From NCBI GenBank assembly GCA_016714605.1, contig JADKDL010000020.1, positions 13,303-77,302 of the forward strand: a stretch of DNA of 64,000 bases, written 5' to 3'. The notes beneath the pieces are model-generated. The model was given only the letters and a program-made list of their open reading frames with translations, made no database searches and had not been told where the DNA came from. Position 1 is the first letter of the stretch. Each line of letters begins with the position of its first letter. Source of the DNA: Bacteroidales bacterium. Lineage in GTDB: Bacteria; Bacteroidota; Bacteroidia; Bacteroidales; UBA1715. Positions 53,241 to 63,825 of this stretch are shown piece after piece. Made by a program: the position numbers and the translations under genes.

Positions 53241-55501
53241 TTATTTCTTTAAAACAATCCTTTCCGAATAAAACTTTTTTTGTGTTAATACATTTATAAT
53301 ATATATACCATTTTCCAATTCTGATAGATCTATATCTATTAAAGAATTTGAAGTCTTTTTTGAATACATTTACTTCCTTTAACATCAACAACTTCAACCA
53401 ACGCATCGCCATTAATTCCGGAAATAGTTATCTTTCTTGAAGTTGGGTTTGGAGATATGTTTATTTCTACATCATCTAAATCAATTATGCCTTTATCTTT
53501 AATTACAGAATCAGAATCTTGACTGAGTTCATTTAAACTATTTTCCCCTGATTTTAAAGACCCACCGCAAAGCTGAATGTAAGCATTTAATACAGATCCA
53601 TACTTTATAATAGTACCTTCTTTAAAAGTAATCTGATTCCCTGCGAGTAATGTTAATTGCGCACCAGAATTAACTTCGAAATTCTCTCCTTTTCCAGCAA
53701 TCACTATATCATTTATCGCTTTAAACTTAACAATATCTTTATCTTCAAAGGTTTGAGAATATACTAGATTATAATTAGACCTACACCCAAGCCCATTTAC
53801 CTCAAACGATGGATCACCTAAAAGATTATATTTCCGAATTTGTCTTTCTTGTAATGTTGTTGTATAACCTCCATGATAATTATTCACACCACTAACAGTT
53901 CCTTGTGCCAAATATGTTGAATTAAGAACACTTTTAATTACATCTTTAGACAATTTATTGTTTGAATAACTCTGACTAATTGTTGAAGAACCAAAATAAC
54001 TAATTCCTTTAACTTTTAAATACCTCCTACCAAAACAAGAAAAAGACCCATATCTTTTTTCATATGTATTAGTCCAACAAGTAAATCCAAACCCCATAGG
54101 TCCAAACATGTCATTATCTCCTTCCTTATAGGGATCAAATTCAAAAGCAGACAAATTAAAACCACTTAACCATCCATTTCCACCATGTCCTCTATATATA
54201 AAAAAATTATACTTATCTGAAGCTATTGCATTTAAAACCTCTGTTCTTGAATCATTACAAATTTCACAAAAGTGATCAGTTGCATATCCGTTTGGTAATA
54301 CAATTTCATCTTCAATTTCGGTCAAATTTTCTTCGAAGTAGTCTTCGGGACCTCCTGATATTAAAAGAGCATTTTCCCCAAGTTCATCAAGATGTGTTTC
54401 AGAATACATCAATCGTCTTGTTATACCTTTTAAATCATCATTTTCATCAACAAAAAATCTACCTATCAGAATATCCGGATAAAAATCATCTCCATCCAAC
54501 AAAGTAAAGTCTAAATCTGTTGCTGGATGCTCACTATCTCCGTTATCTTGAAGATCTAAATTATCATCATACCACCCGAAATGTTCAATATGATCAGGCC
54601 CTCCTACAAGAAGCACAAAAACAGGTCTTGTATCTTTATTATCGTACTTAGATTTTATGTAATTGCGAATACCATATTTTTCAGTACCAGTTTCCCAAGT
54701 ACTTACAAGTGTTACATCGTAACCTAAATTTCTCTTATAGCTAGCAAATTGTTGAATACCACCCCATAAATCTTTATGGGCAATAATAAGATATTTTACA
54801 TTCTGTATTCCACTTATTCCACTTTTCAATTGACTTGGAGAATAATTAGTAAATATATTTTTCAAAAACTCTTGTGTAATATCATCTTCACTCACAATTG
54901 AATTAGTTCCACTTTTAAGAGTGCTATTCCCATTATGAGTAATTGTATATGTACAACTCTTAATTACCTGAATTGTTTTCGTTATTGGATTGTACTTAAA
55001 TGGGAGAATTGAAAAATTAATTCCCTTCACCCCCATAATTGTAAATGGATTAGATAAATTATAATTACTTGAAAGACTCTGCCCGTTGCTTGAATAAAAC
55101 ACTTGATCTAATACAAATTTCTTGACTGTATCAGTTTCAAAAAAATCATTAAAAGGAAGAATTTTATTTTGAAGATAAATAGTTTGAGTCACAATATTAG
55201 AAACATACACATTAAATGTTGTAGCATCATCAGGTATTCTTAACTTAACTGAATACTGGGGCAATATTGGAAGACCAATTTTATTAATTTCTCCAAATTC
55301 AGGAAGTTCTATTTTTGAATAATTTTGATTAATTCCATATTCTTCAAAAATATTAACTTCATTTATTTTGTAACTTGGCAATGTGAAATTTATTTTATAT
55401 TCACTATTTGTTTCAGAAATTGACGTAATGTTTTGAGCATTCATTTTCACAATACTTACAACGAATAGCATTACAGATATAATAAAAATATTTCTTTTCA
55501 T
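53241..55501 (-). CDS. Gingipain-like C25 cysteine protease with T9SS tail, one frameshift near the 3' end
   Basis: Starts at ATG 55501 (MKRNIFIISVMLFVVSIVKM, signal peptide); an ATG at 55522 would add MILNNKI. Propeptide-like region to ~235, then the C25 domain: catalytic H439 in FIYRGHGG and C475 in GFGFTCWTN. The shared linker module (TLLAGNQITFKEGTIIKYGS) follows at ~630-680. The reading frame breaks at a run of six A (53356-53361, T on the plus strand). One extra A restores SLIDIDLSELENGIYIINVL and FYSERIVLKK, the missing half of the T9SS sorting domain, with a stop at 53241-53243. Without the correction the protein ends RLQIL (stop at 53339) and would lose its export signal. Confidence 0.88.
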
Positions 55502-55798
55502 AATTTTGTTATTTAATATCAATAAAAAAAACAGAAGAAAGAGCTTGCAACATTTTTTTTTAAATCACAAACACTTAAACTTTTTGAATAATAAAAAAAC
55601 ACCTATAAATATTTATTTATCATTAACATTTTAGAAGGAATAAAAGGGTATTTGAGGATTTATAGAATCAACCAATAAAAGACTATAAAGCGTACTCATT
55701 TCTTCTAATTAATAATTTTTAATCATGATCCATAAATACTATATATATATCTTAAAAATCAACAGAATATTAACAAAGTTGAATAAAATTCATCTATG

Positions 55799-57589
55799 TT
55801 AATTTATAATTAGTTTTTTAACAATAACTTTTTCACCAATTTTTAAAACAATAAAATAAACGCCTACCGATAAATCTGAAACAGATGTTTGAATATTAAA
55901 ATTTCCCGACTCAAAATTTTCTCTATCCTGAATAACTCTTAATTCACAACCTAAAAAATTAACCAATGAAATTGACACTTCAGAATTTTGATATGTTTTA
56001 AACTCAATATTTAGCAAATCATTTGTTGGATTTGGAGAAATAGCTAAAAACAATGCATTCTCAGTCAAAACAGCCACATCATTTGAATAAGCACTAACAT
56101 CATCAATTTGAACTTTTGCAAATTTTAAAGAAGTTGATCCACAATCTGTAATATTTTCTATCCCTCCATAAAATTCAGAGCCTTCAAAAGCAGAAAATCC
56201 TGTTTTTAAAATTATATTATCTCCTGCTTTAAAACACAAAGCCTTTCCTGTTGTGATATCAACGTCTCCTAAAGTTGAAATATCTTGTTTAGCCACAATA
56301 TTAGAGTACGTGCCATTAGCAACATCACTTGATGAAACAATTACAGAATTTGCAGGTTGCATGAATGCTAAAGCAGTAGGTGCTTGTTCGTTCCATACTC
56401 GAGCCGTATTACATATAACTTCAGTACCAGTAGGAAAACCTCCATAAGAAACATTTGGATTTGACCAATTTTGAATTCTTATACAATCATTACATTCTTT
56501 TCCAGTAGCCATAATTGTTCTCCACAATTTATTGGGTGAAACATATCCATGGCCGTATGAAAACGGAGTAATTGAATTATCCACATTGAAATCATGTCTA
56601 CATCCAATTAAATGCCCTATCTCATGACCAAAAGAATAATTTCCGGTTGCACAGAGATACGCTTTTACAACACAAAAAGCAGAACTTGACGAAGCTCCTA
56701 CATAAGAAGCACCACAATAACGGGCGTCATTATTCATCAAAACGCAGATATCAGCAGAATATTTTTCTCTAAGACTATGTACTTCATCCATATAGCCATC
56801 ACCATTTAAGGAAAACCTAACCCTGTCAATATCAATATCATGCTCTACATAATTTGTTTCTGCTATATAAACAAGTTCTATTTCATAATTAATAGCACTT
56901 CTTAAAAATGATTGATTCGTTTCTTCTATAGCAAGTAAAATAGTATTTCTTATATCACTAACAGATGCTTTAGCAGCTGGAGTAAATAGCACTAAAACTC
57001 TTATTTTACAACTATTATATTGTTCTTCTAATACCTCAGACTTGAATTGTATGGAATTAGTACTTATATTTGAATCATCAGAATTATTTGAATCATTCTC
57101 ATAATGCTTTAACTGGCTTGTATTTACAGCTTCATTGGTCGTATTATCACACTTTTCTATTAACTTTGACTGATCCATCAAAACAATAGCATAATCATCT
57201 TTACCTATAGTTTCAATCCTATAAACAGCATTTCCATTAGTTATTGTACCTTGAATATCATCTTCTAGAATAGACATAACAATTGAGCCATTTTGGTTTT
57301 TATTTTTACCAGTAAAACAAAAACTCCTAATATCTCTAACATTTATTTTTTCTTTTTCTATGCTATACTCACTATCACCAAACTGCAAAATAAAATCCTC
57401 ATTTCTTGAAAGTACTTCGAGGTTAATATTAACAAAATCAACAGATTTGTTAGCATTGCTTTTTTTTAGAATAGAAGTTGCTTTACTGTCTGATTTCAAT
57501 ATACTCTTTTTGTAAATCAACCTATTTTCTTGAGCATTTAATAAAAAAGAACTTATAAATAAACATATAATTAAAACTTTTCTTTTCAT
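55799..57589 (-). CDS. Secreted metzincin (reprolysin-like) zinc protease with T9SS type-A tail
   Basis: 596 residues. Signal peptide (to LLNAQ), a propeptide of ~170 residues, and an M12/reprolysin-like domain with the zinc motif HEIGHLIGCRHD (H322, E323, H326, H332) and a Met-turn TIMATG. Conserved cysteines around the active site (ADICVLMNNDARYCGASYVG) fit. Residues ~415-490 carry the cluster's shared linker module (CFKAGDNIILKTGFSAFEGS). The C-terminus (SPNPTNDLLNIEFKTYQN ... VKKLIIN) is a type-A T9SS signal. A third protease class in the same transcript direction. Confidence 0.9.
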   Translation of the reverse strand: MKRKVLIICLFISSFLLNAQENRLIYKKSILKSDSKATSILKKSNANKSVDFVNINLEVLSRNEDFILQFGDSEYSIEKEKINVRDIRSFCFTGKNKNQNGSIVMSILEDDIQGTITNGNAVYRIETIGKDDYAIVLMDQSKLIEKCDNTTNEAVNTSQLKHYENDSNNSDDSNISTNSIQFKSEVLEEQYNSCKIRVLVLFTPAAKASVSDIRNTILLAIEETNQSFLRSAINYEIELVYIAETNYVEHDIDIDRVRFSLNGDGYMDEVHSLREKYSADICVLMNNDARYCGASYVGASSSSAFCVVKAYLCATGNYSFGHEIGHLIGCRHDFNVDNSITPFSYGHGYVSPNKLWRTIMATGKECNDCIRIQNWSNPNVSYGGFPTGTEVICNTARVWNEQAPTALAFMQPANSVIVSSSDVANGTYSNIVAKQDISTLGDVDITTGKALCFKAGDNIILKTGFSAFEGSEFYGGIENITDCGSTSLKFAKVQIDDVSAYSNDVAVLTENALFLAISPNPTNDLLNIEFKTYQNSEVSISLVNFLGCELRVIQDRENFESGNFNIQTSVSDLSVGVYFIVLKIGEKVIVKKLIIN

Positions 57590-57692
57590 TTCTTTAATTT
57601 TTTTATCTATGTAAATAAATACAATAGAGGCTTCTTATAAGCATATAATAATTAGGAAGGAAATAGTAAAATTCCCCTCCTAATATTATTTT

Positions 57693-59411
57693 TTATCTTC
57701 TCAAAATAATTCTTTCTGAATAGTAATTATCAGGTGTTAAAATATTTATAAGATACTCTCCATCTGAAAACTTTGAAATATTAATTTCAATTTTAGAATT
57801 ATTAAAGTGTTGCTTTAAAACCATTTTTCCACTTAATTCAACAACTTCAACAATTGCATCTTCGTTTATTCCAACAATTTTTATAATTCCACTAGTTGGA
57901 TTAGGCATAACTGAAATTGATATTGGAGCAATTGATTCTTCTTTAGTTATCACATCATCAGCAGATTCAGAAAGTACGATTTCATCAGATTTTAGAACTG
58001 TTACATCTGATCCATAATAAAGAACATCACCACAATCATTTTTTAATTCAAGATAAAAAACATATACATCTTGTTTCTCTAAATCGCTACCATTCCAGAT
58101 TTGAGTATAACCATCATCATTTACAACACCTTTATCGTCAAAAATCAAGTTTCCCCATCTATTGTAGATTGAAACTTCATAAGAATCAGCATTATTTGCT
58201 GTAAATCCCAGAGGGACACCAGGAGCTGTAGCATTAGAAATATCAGTTAACTCAATTTTAGAATTTGCATATGCATCTGGTTTAAGTACTGCATTGAAAT
58301 CACTACCATAATTTGCATGAAATCCATTTTTTAAAACTATTGAATTTCCGGCATGAAAATTTGTGATAGTTTCATCTTCCAACAGTAAGCTTTTTCCAGT
58401 AGCAGGCAGTGCTATATTTTGCCTAGCTTGCTCAAATTTGTAATTAGAAACAACACTGTAAGCAACATCATAAATATTTTCAGGTGCACTACTACATGAT
58501 ACTCTATTTATTACTAAACTTTTATTAACAACATAACAATCATTTGAATATATTGCTGATATTGAATACAAACCGGCTTCAACCGCAAAGCCATTATTAT
58601 CAGTCCCATCCCAAAATATTTCTCCTTTAATACCGTTCAAATCATTGATATCTGCTATATTTCGCACAGTGTTACCTTCTGAATCTGTTACCTTAATAGC
58701 TTTGATAGAACTTACATTAGCTAAATTCCCTATTGAGACCAACAATCCATTTGCAGAAACACCGTTTTCCAATACTGGATTAATTTTTCCAATAGTTTGT
58801 TTTCCTGAACCATACCCACACTCTTGAATTTTAACATCATCTACAAATAATGCGTAATATGTTCCAAGATCAAGATATCTAACTTTGAAAAACACATATC
58901 TATAGTTTTTGTCCGCTTCGAAAGATTTACTAATAATTTTCCATCCGTCCTTATTAGTAATTTCACCGTTGTACAACTGCTTAGTTGCACCACTAGGTTT
59001 ATCATCTGTTTTACCTTCTGCAAGAATAATTTCTAATTCACCTTCCTTATCAGGAGAATAATCACCAAGTGATAACTGAGCACTAAAAGTATAAAGAGTG
59101 TTTTTGACTAATTGTTCGTGAAATTCTCCTCCTATATACATCAATTCTGTAGCATTTTGAATAATTACAGCAAAATTACTTCCTTCATAAGCACATTCAT
59201 AACCCCACTGATCGCTACATTTACCCCAGCCAACAATATTTGCTTTGGTACTCTTTGTTCTACTCCAATTTGAAGCCCAAGCATTGCTTTCAAGAGTCTC
59301 AAAACTAGGATTTTTCACTAGATTTGAATAATTATGCTCTAATATTTGTGCATGGACTTGGAAACCACAAAAAAGAAATAGAAGAATTATTTTGATAAAT
59401 ACATATCTCAT
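57693..59411 (-). CDS. Secreted carbohydrate-binding-like protein with T9SS type-A tail
   Basis: 572 residues, signal peptide to FQVHA. Residues ~25-195 are a jelly-roll like a CBM/discoidin domain (NLVKNPSFETLESNAW, LFVDDVKIQECGYG). Residues ~205-300 resemble a FlgD-type Ig domain (EIFWDGTDNNGFAVEAGLYS). The shared linker module (NFHAGNSIVLKNGFHANYGS) lies at ~340-375, a gliding-type Ig domain at ~410-470 (VSIYNRWGNLIFDD), and a type-A T9SS signal at the end (NPTSGIIKIVGI ... SERIILRR). No catalytic motif is visible; an adhesin or binding scaffold is likely. It starts 4 nt before the end-to-start junction with the tail-fibre-like gene and is thus co-transcribed with it. Confidence 0.82.
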   Translation of the reverse strand: MRYVFIKIILLFLFCGFQVHAQILEHNYSNLVKNPSFETLESNAWASNWSRTKSTKANIVGWGKCSDQWGYECAYEGSNFAVIIQNATELMYIGGEFHEQLVKNTLYTFSAQLSLGDYSPDKEGELEIILAEGKTDDKPSGATKQLYNGEITNKDGWKIISKSFEADKNYRYVFFKVRYLDLGTYYALFVDDVKIQECGYGSGKQTIGKINPVLENGVSANGLLVSIGNLANVSSIKAIKVTDSEGNTVRNIADINDLNGIKGEIFWDGTDNNGFAVEAGLYSISAIYSNDCYVVNKSLVINRVSCSSAPENIYDVAYSVVSNYKFEQARQNIALPATGKSLLLEDETITNFHAGNSIVLKNGFHANYGSDFNAVLKPDAYANSKIELTDISNATAPGVPLGFTANNADSYEVSIYNRWGNLIFDDKGVVNDDGYTQIWNGSDLEKQDVYVFYLELKNDCGDVLYYGSDVTVLKSDEIVLSESADDVITKEESIAPISISVMPNPTSGIIKIVGINEDAIVEVVELSGKMVLKQHFNNSKIEINISKFSDGEYLINILTPDNYYSERIILRR

Positions 59412-59415
59412 ATCC

Positions 59416-60537
59416 TTAATTTTTTTCTTGCATTAATTTATTTATTTGCTTTTGTTGTTCTATTATGTAAAGTGTAAGCTCTTCAACTTTCTCTAATAGA
59501 ATGTTTTGAAATTCTCCTACATTCATACCATCCTCTGCAACTATTTTTGCTGAAGGTACATTTGGTAAATGTTTGTTTTCTTTTATAAACTCTTCAACTT
59601 TATCAAGTGCTTTTAGTTCATAATCATCAGCAAACACATAATCTGCAAGATTCATAACTTTTACTTGCAACTCTTCGCATTCAATTTTTCCATCTACACC
59701 CACTGCTCCTTTAACCGCAAGCTTATATCCATTGCTGTAATCTTTTGCGTTATTTGAAATATCTTGATCTATTCCTATAATTACGCCACCATTTGCTTGA
59801 ACTATAAGTGGAGTTTGTGTAGCATTATCGGCATTTCTAAAGAATAATGTTTTTGTAAAATCAATAAAATTTGCTTTATATCCAATACTTGAAAATAGCT
59901 GCATTTTATTTTCAGTATCCCAACCAAATTTTATAGACTTATCAGTTGGAATTCTCACATCTGAAGTATAAACTTCTCTTATTGTTAAACTTCTTGCATT
60001 TAAAATAGTGGTACTACCAAGATCTCCGCCTTCAAATTTTAAACCATCCGATCCTATTTCGCCTCTATACATATTAGAAGAATTTCCAACATTTTCAAAA
60101 TGTATTCCTAAATTAGAAACTTCCAAAAAACTTCCTGGTAAACTTGTACCATACTTTCCAGGTGCATATATTAAAATTTCACTTTTAACCCCATCAACAA
60201 AAACATTGTTTTTTAAATTTAATATACCAGTATTAGTCAAAGACGCAACTGGCGTTTGACCTGCAATACCCCAAGTCCAACCATTTCCTGCTGTTGTATT
60301 ATTTATTGCTGTCTTAATAGAATAATTTGTTACTAAGCCTAATTTGTATTCTGCTGTATTCCCCATAGAAATTTTATTATAGTTATTGGGTATTTCTTGG
60401 GTACTCCAAAACCTTAGACCATTCCCGTTTACAGGCTTAACATTATAAATATCATTTGTAACTTCTATTTGAGCACTCATCAAACCCGAAATTGCCATAA
60501 AAGAGCAAACTGCAATTTTAAATAAACTGTTTTTCAT
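59416..60537 (-). CDS. Secreted tail-fibre-like protein with C-terminal coiled-coil
   Basis: 373 residues, signal peptide (to SGLMSAQ). The body is beta-rich repeats. The C-terminal ~110 residues have the pattern found in many Bacteroidota surface proteins and in phage-tail-like trimers: KLAVKGAVGVDGKIECEELQ, DYVFADDYELKALDKVEEFI, HLPNVPSAK, then a coiled coil (LLEKVEELTLYIIEQQKQIN). It is the first gene of the five-gene secreted cluster. It has no T9SS signal. Function is unknown; a trimeric surface fibre is plausible. Confidence 0.75.
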   Translation of the reverse strand: MKNSLFKIAVCSFMAISGLMSAQIEVTNDIYNVKPVNGNGLRFWSTQEIPNNYNKISMGNTAEYKLGLVTNYSIKTAINNTTAGNGWTWGIAGQTPVASLTNTGILNLKNNVFVDGVKSEILIYAPGKYGTSLPGSFLEVSNLGIHFENVGNSSNMYRGEIGSDGLKFEGGDLGSTTILNARSLTIREVYTSDVRIPTDKSIKFGWDTENKMQLFSSIGYKANFIDFTKTLFFRNADNATQTPLIVQANGGVIIGIDQDISNNAKDYSNGYKLAVKGAVGVDGKIECEELQVKVMNLADYVFADDYELKALDKVEEFIKENKHLPNVPSAKIVAEDGMNVGEFQNILLEKVEELTLYIIEQQKQINKLMQEKN

Positions 60538-60768
60538 AATAATTTTATTTTTTAATTTTTAATAATTAAGTTTAAAATGTTTGTTAATAAATAATTTGTA
60601 TAGGATACGTAACCTTTTCAAACCATTAATGCAAAAACACCCTTATACCCTAAACAAAAAAATTAAAATATTTTTATCAATCACATTATCATAAACACAA
60701 TCAAGCAATTACACAATTAAAAAAAAATTAATTTTCACACAAGGGTATCTAATTGCAATTTTTATAGT

Positions 60769-60776
60769 TAATTTTG
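60769..60776 (+). promoter_or_regulatory. Possible -7 element of the sigma-factor gene
   Basis: TAATTTTG matches TAnnTTTG, 18 nt before the sigma-factor ATG. The -33 element is not convincing, so this is tentative. Confidence 0.3.
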
Positions 60777-60794
60777 TGGCATATCAATCTATAA

Positions 60795-61391
60795 ATGCAA
60801 ACATTCAAAGTCAAAACTGATATTACATCGCTCACCGCAGAACTCAGAAAGGGCAATAGAGATGCGTTTCATCATTTGTATGATGCTCATTACAATAAAC
60901 TCTGCAATTTCTGTTATAAGGTTTTGAACGACAAAACTACTGCAGAGGAGGTTGTGCAAAATTTCATGCTTAAGCTGTGGGAAAAAAGAGAGGCTTTGCA
61001 CCTACCCGATGAAATTGATAAATATCTGTACAAGGCTGTTTACAATAACTCTATTGAGTATTTGAGAAAAAAAAGCAAGGTGTCTGTAACCGATAATTTC
61101 GACATTAATCATGAGCGTTTGTCGCATTCAGAAAATATGATTGAAACCGTTGAACTGAGCAGTAGAATTAGTAGCATAAAGAAATCTCTGCCCGAGATGA
61201 CCCTGCAAATTTTTGAAATGAATAGAAATGAAGGTCTTTCGTACCCACAAATAGCCGAACAGTTACAAATTTCTGTTAAAACGGTTGAATATCATATTTC
61301 AAAGGCTTTGAAAACATTCAGACAAAATCTGTCGGAATATTTGGCAATGGCTCTACTATTTATCTATCTTATTAATAATAAACCATTTTAG
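60795..61391 (+). CDS. ECF-type RNA polymerase sigma factor
   Basis: 198 residues. Region 2: DAFHHLYDAHYNKLCNFCYK with AEEVVQNFMLKLWEKRE. Region 4: LPEMTLQIFEMNRNEGLSYP, then IAEQLQISVKTVEYHISKAL. This is the Bacteroidota ECF subgroup that pairs with FecR-type anti-sigma factors; the FecR gene starts 3 nt after the stop. Its targets are unknown. The divergent secreted-protease cluster is an obvious candidate because it lies immediately upstream. Confidence 0.93.
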   Translation: MQTFKVKTDITSLTAELRKGNRDAFHHLYDAHYNKLCNFCYKVLNDKTTAEEVVQNFMLKLWEKREALHLPDEIDKYLYKAVYNNSIEYLRKKSKVSVTDNFDINHERLSHSENMIETVELSSRISSIKKSLPEMTLQIFEMNRNEGLSYPQIAEQLQISVKTVEYHISKALKTFRQNLSEYLAMALLFIYLINNKPF

Positions 61392-61394
61392 GAT

Positions 61395-62349
61395 ATGAGC
61401 GAAGATACTATAAATAAAGAAGAGCTCCTCATACACTACATATTGGGAGAGTGCAACGAAACACAAAGCAAAGAGGTTGAGTATTGGCTCGAAACAGATA
61501 TAGCATACAGCAAACTTCACAATGACTATAAGAAGATATTCTCTGCTACGAACGAAGATTTTATTGAATTTGATGTAGAAAAAGCAAAAATCAACTTCGA
61601 TAAGCAAACCACTGTAAAAGAAAGAAGTATAGTAAAAATAATGCTTTCTGCTGCTGCAATCTTAGCTTTGGTTATTACTACAATATTCTATCTAAACAGA
61701 GTAGAAATTAAAACGGTGGCTTCTGATAAGTTGGTACAAGAAATTAAATTGCCCGATAATAGCTCCATCTCCCTAAACCGTTATACAGAAATACGCTATG
61801 CAGATAATTTTAAAGACAATAGCATATAGACCTTTTAAGCGGCGAGGTGTTTTTGATGTTGCCAAAGATAAAGACCACCCCTTTACCATTGCTGCAAAAC
61901 AATTGTTAATTGAAGTAATTGGAACCAGTTTCAATGTAAATGCTACCATTCCTGATAGCACAACCGTAGTTGTATATTCAGGAATGGTAAAAATAACAGA
62001 TAAACAGACAAACGACACATTTCTAATTCATAAAAATGAATCTATAACCGTTTACTTAGCTCAAGGAATTAGTGCAAAGAAAACAGTTACTGCAAGCACA
62101 AACACTATTTCTTGGAAAACTAATATTTACGAATTTGAAAAGAAAAAACTCAAAGACGTATTCCCAATTCTTGAAAAAGGATATAATACCGCTTTTACGG
62201 TTCAAAATCCTGAAATTCTGGAATATGAGCTATCCGCAGTGTTTGATAATCAAGATATAGAAGTGGTTTTGGAAATCCTAAAACAGACATTCAACATAGA
62301 GTATGCTATGCACAATGGCGTTTATGTGTTTGAAATGAAAAATCAATAA
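61395..62349 (+). CDS. FecR-type anti-sigma factor with DUF4974 domain, two apparent frameshifts
   Basis: Reconstructed ~318 residues: a cytoplasmic N-terminus (~1-78), one membrane helix (VKIMLSAAAILALVITTIFY), a periplasmic FecR domain and a C-terminal DUF4974 (FPILEKGYNTAFTVQNPEIL). The frame breaks near 61824-61829 and again at the T run 61850-61854; adding one base at each gives ...FKDNSIIDLLSGEVFFDVAK, the conserved FecR core. Both are single-base losses in short runs. If real, the anti-sigma factor is truncated inside FecR and the sigma factor would be deregulated. Normally FecR holds the sigma factor until an outer-membrane signal arrives. Confidence 0.88.
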
Positions 62350-62472
62350 TATTATAAAATAAAAATGTTTTAAACATTCTAATTTATCAATACCAAAATC
62401 TAAAAAGTAATTGCTATTTTTGGACAATTTTGTTGTGTGTTTATAAACTAGAAAAGTTTAAGCTTAAATTTA

Positions 62473-63751
62473 ATGGGGTGTTTGAAAAAGAGAGGATTTG
62501 TTTTAATTGCTTTCTTGCTTTTGTATGTTTTATCGTATAGTCAGGTTTTATCAAAAAAAATTACGGTAAAAGCCGAAAACGAAAAGGTTTTTTCTGTACT
62601 AAAACGAGTTCTATCTGAAAATAAAATAAATTTTTCTGTAAATAGCAGCCTCATACCCGAACATGCAGTATTCTCGGGAAATTTCGCAAACACGCCTTTA
62701 CGCGATGTTCTTACACAAATGCTTGATGGTTTGTGTTTAAATTTCACCGAGATGAAAGAACAAATCATAATCTTCAACAACCCCAGCTGCTCAAAAAAAG
62801 CTTCAACTCCTACACTAATAACGAGTTCTGCAATAAAAAAAACTCAAAACAATTCCACAAGCAAACCTAATACGGTATATATTATTGACACAATTCTGCA
62901 AAAAATAACTGATACAATATTAAAAATAGACACTATAATAAAAACAGATACAATATACAGAATCGACACCTGTTGGATTGAAAAAAAGAAAGACAAAAAG
63001 AAACATTCTTCAAAACTCCTGCTAGGAATTGATTATGCTCCAATTATCTTCGGAGATCGAAAATTAATTCAGTCTGATGAGAAATATACAAACTTTAAGT
63101 TCGAAAGTAAATACAGTTCTACTTTAGGAATAATGGTAGGTGTAAATAGAAAAAATATATCTATCTCAACCGGATGCAATTATTCACTTATGAATTTCAA
63201 TGAGTATGCAAGCGAAACCAATTACAAAATTAATGAAACTAAAAATATTTCACTCGTAAGTAATATTATCACCAAAACAGATACATCTTCATATTATGAA
63301 TTGGTGAACAATGAGCAAATTTGGCATTACAAAGTAGATACTTTCTATATAGAAAAGATAGATACCATAACAGAAACTTCTTTTGATACAATTACGACAA
63401 TAGTCAATCACGAATCTGAAAATAAAGTACATTACATTCAAATTCCTCTCAATTTTATTTTTAAAGTTCCAATTACCTCAAAATTTGATATCTTTATAAA
63501 TGGAGGTGTAAAATATAGTTATTTATTACATGCATCAATAAACACAACATTGCCCGAAAAACAATTTAATAAACACCTTTTAGAATTTCATGGGGGGAAT
63601 TGGATTGAATGCTCACCTTAATAAAAAATTAAGCATTGCAATAAACCCAAATATCTCTTTTTCTAACACTTACATGTATAAAAATACTTCGGATATAAAC
63701 TACAAACTATATAAAGTTGATTTGTTTTTAAAATTATTATACAATTTTTAA
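62473..63751 (+). CDS. Outer-membrane beta-barrel protein with N-terminal STN domain, one frameshift
   Basis: Reconstructed ~426 residues. Signal peptide (to YVLSYSQ), an STN domain (~25-105, EKVFSVLKRVLSENKINFSV), a linker rich in DTI repeats (ILQKITDTILKIDTIIKTDT), then a beta-barrel. At the run of six G (63592-63597) the frame breaks; with five G the sequence continues GIGLNAHLNKKLSIAINPNI and ends in LYNF, stop at 63749-63751. A terminal aromatic is typical of barrels. In classical systems the STN domain belongs to a TonB receptor that signals to FecR; here the STN is fused to a small barrel, with no plug domain seen. Lying behind the sigma and FecR genes, it is the natural signal receiver. 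Confidence 0.83.
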
Positions 63752-63825
63752 TTTTTTGTTTAGGGTATATGCCTATAAAAGCATTATAGCTTTGAAATAC
63801 TTTTAGTAAAATTAAAATCAAGAAG

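Noticed and set aside
53203..53412. 69-codon frame overlapping the end of the C25 protease
   Set aside because: It is the wrong frame of the C25 sorting domain; the third frame gives the real tail.
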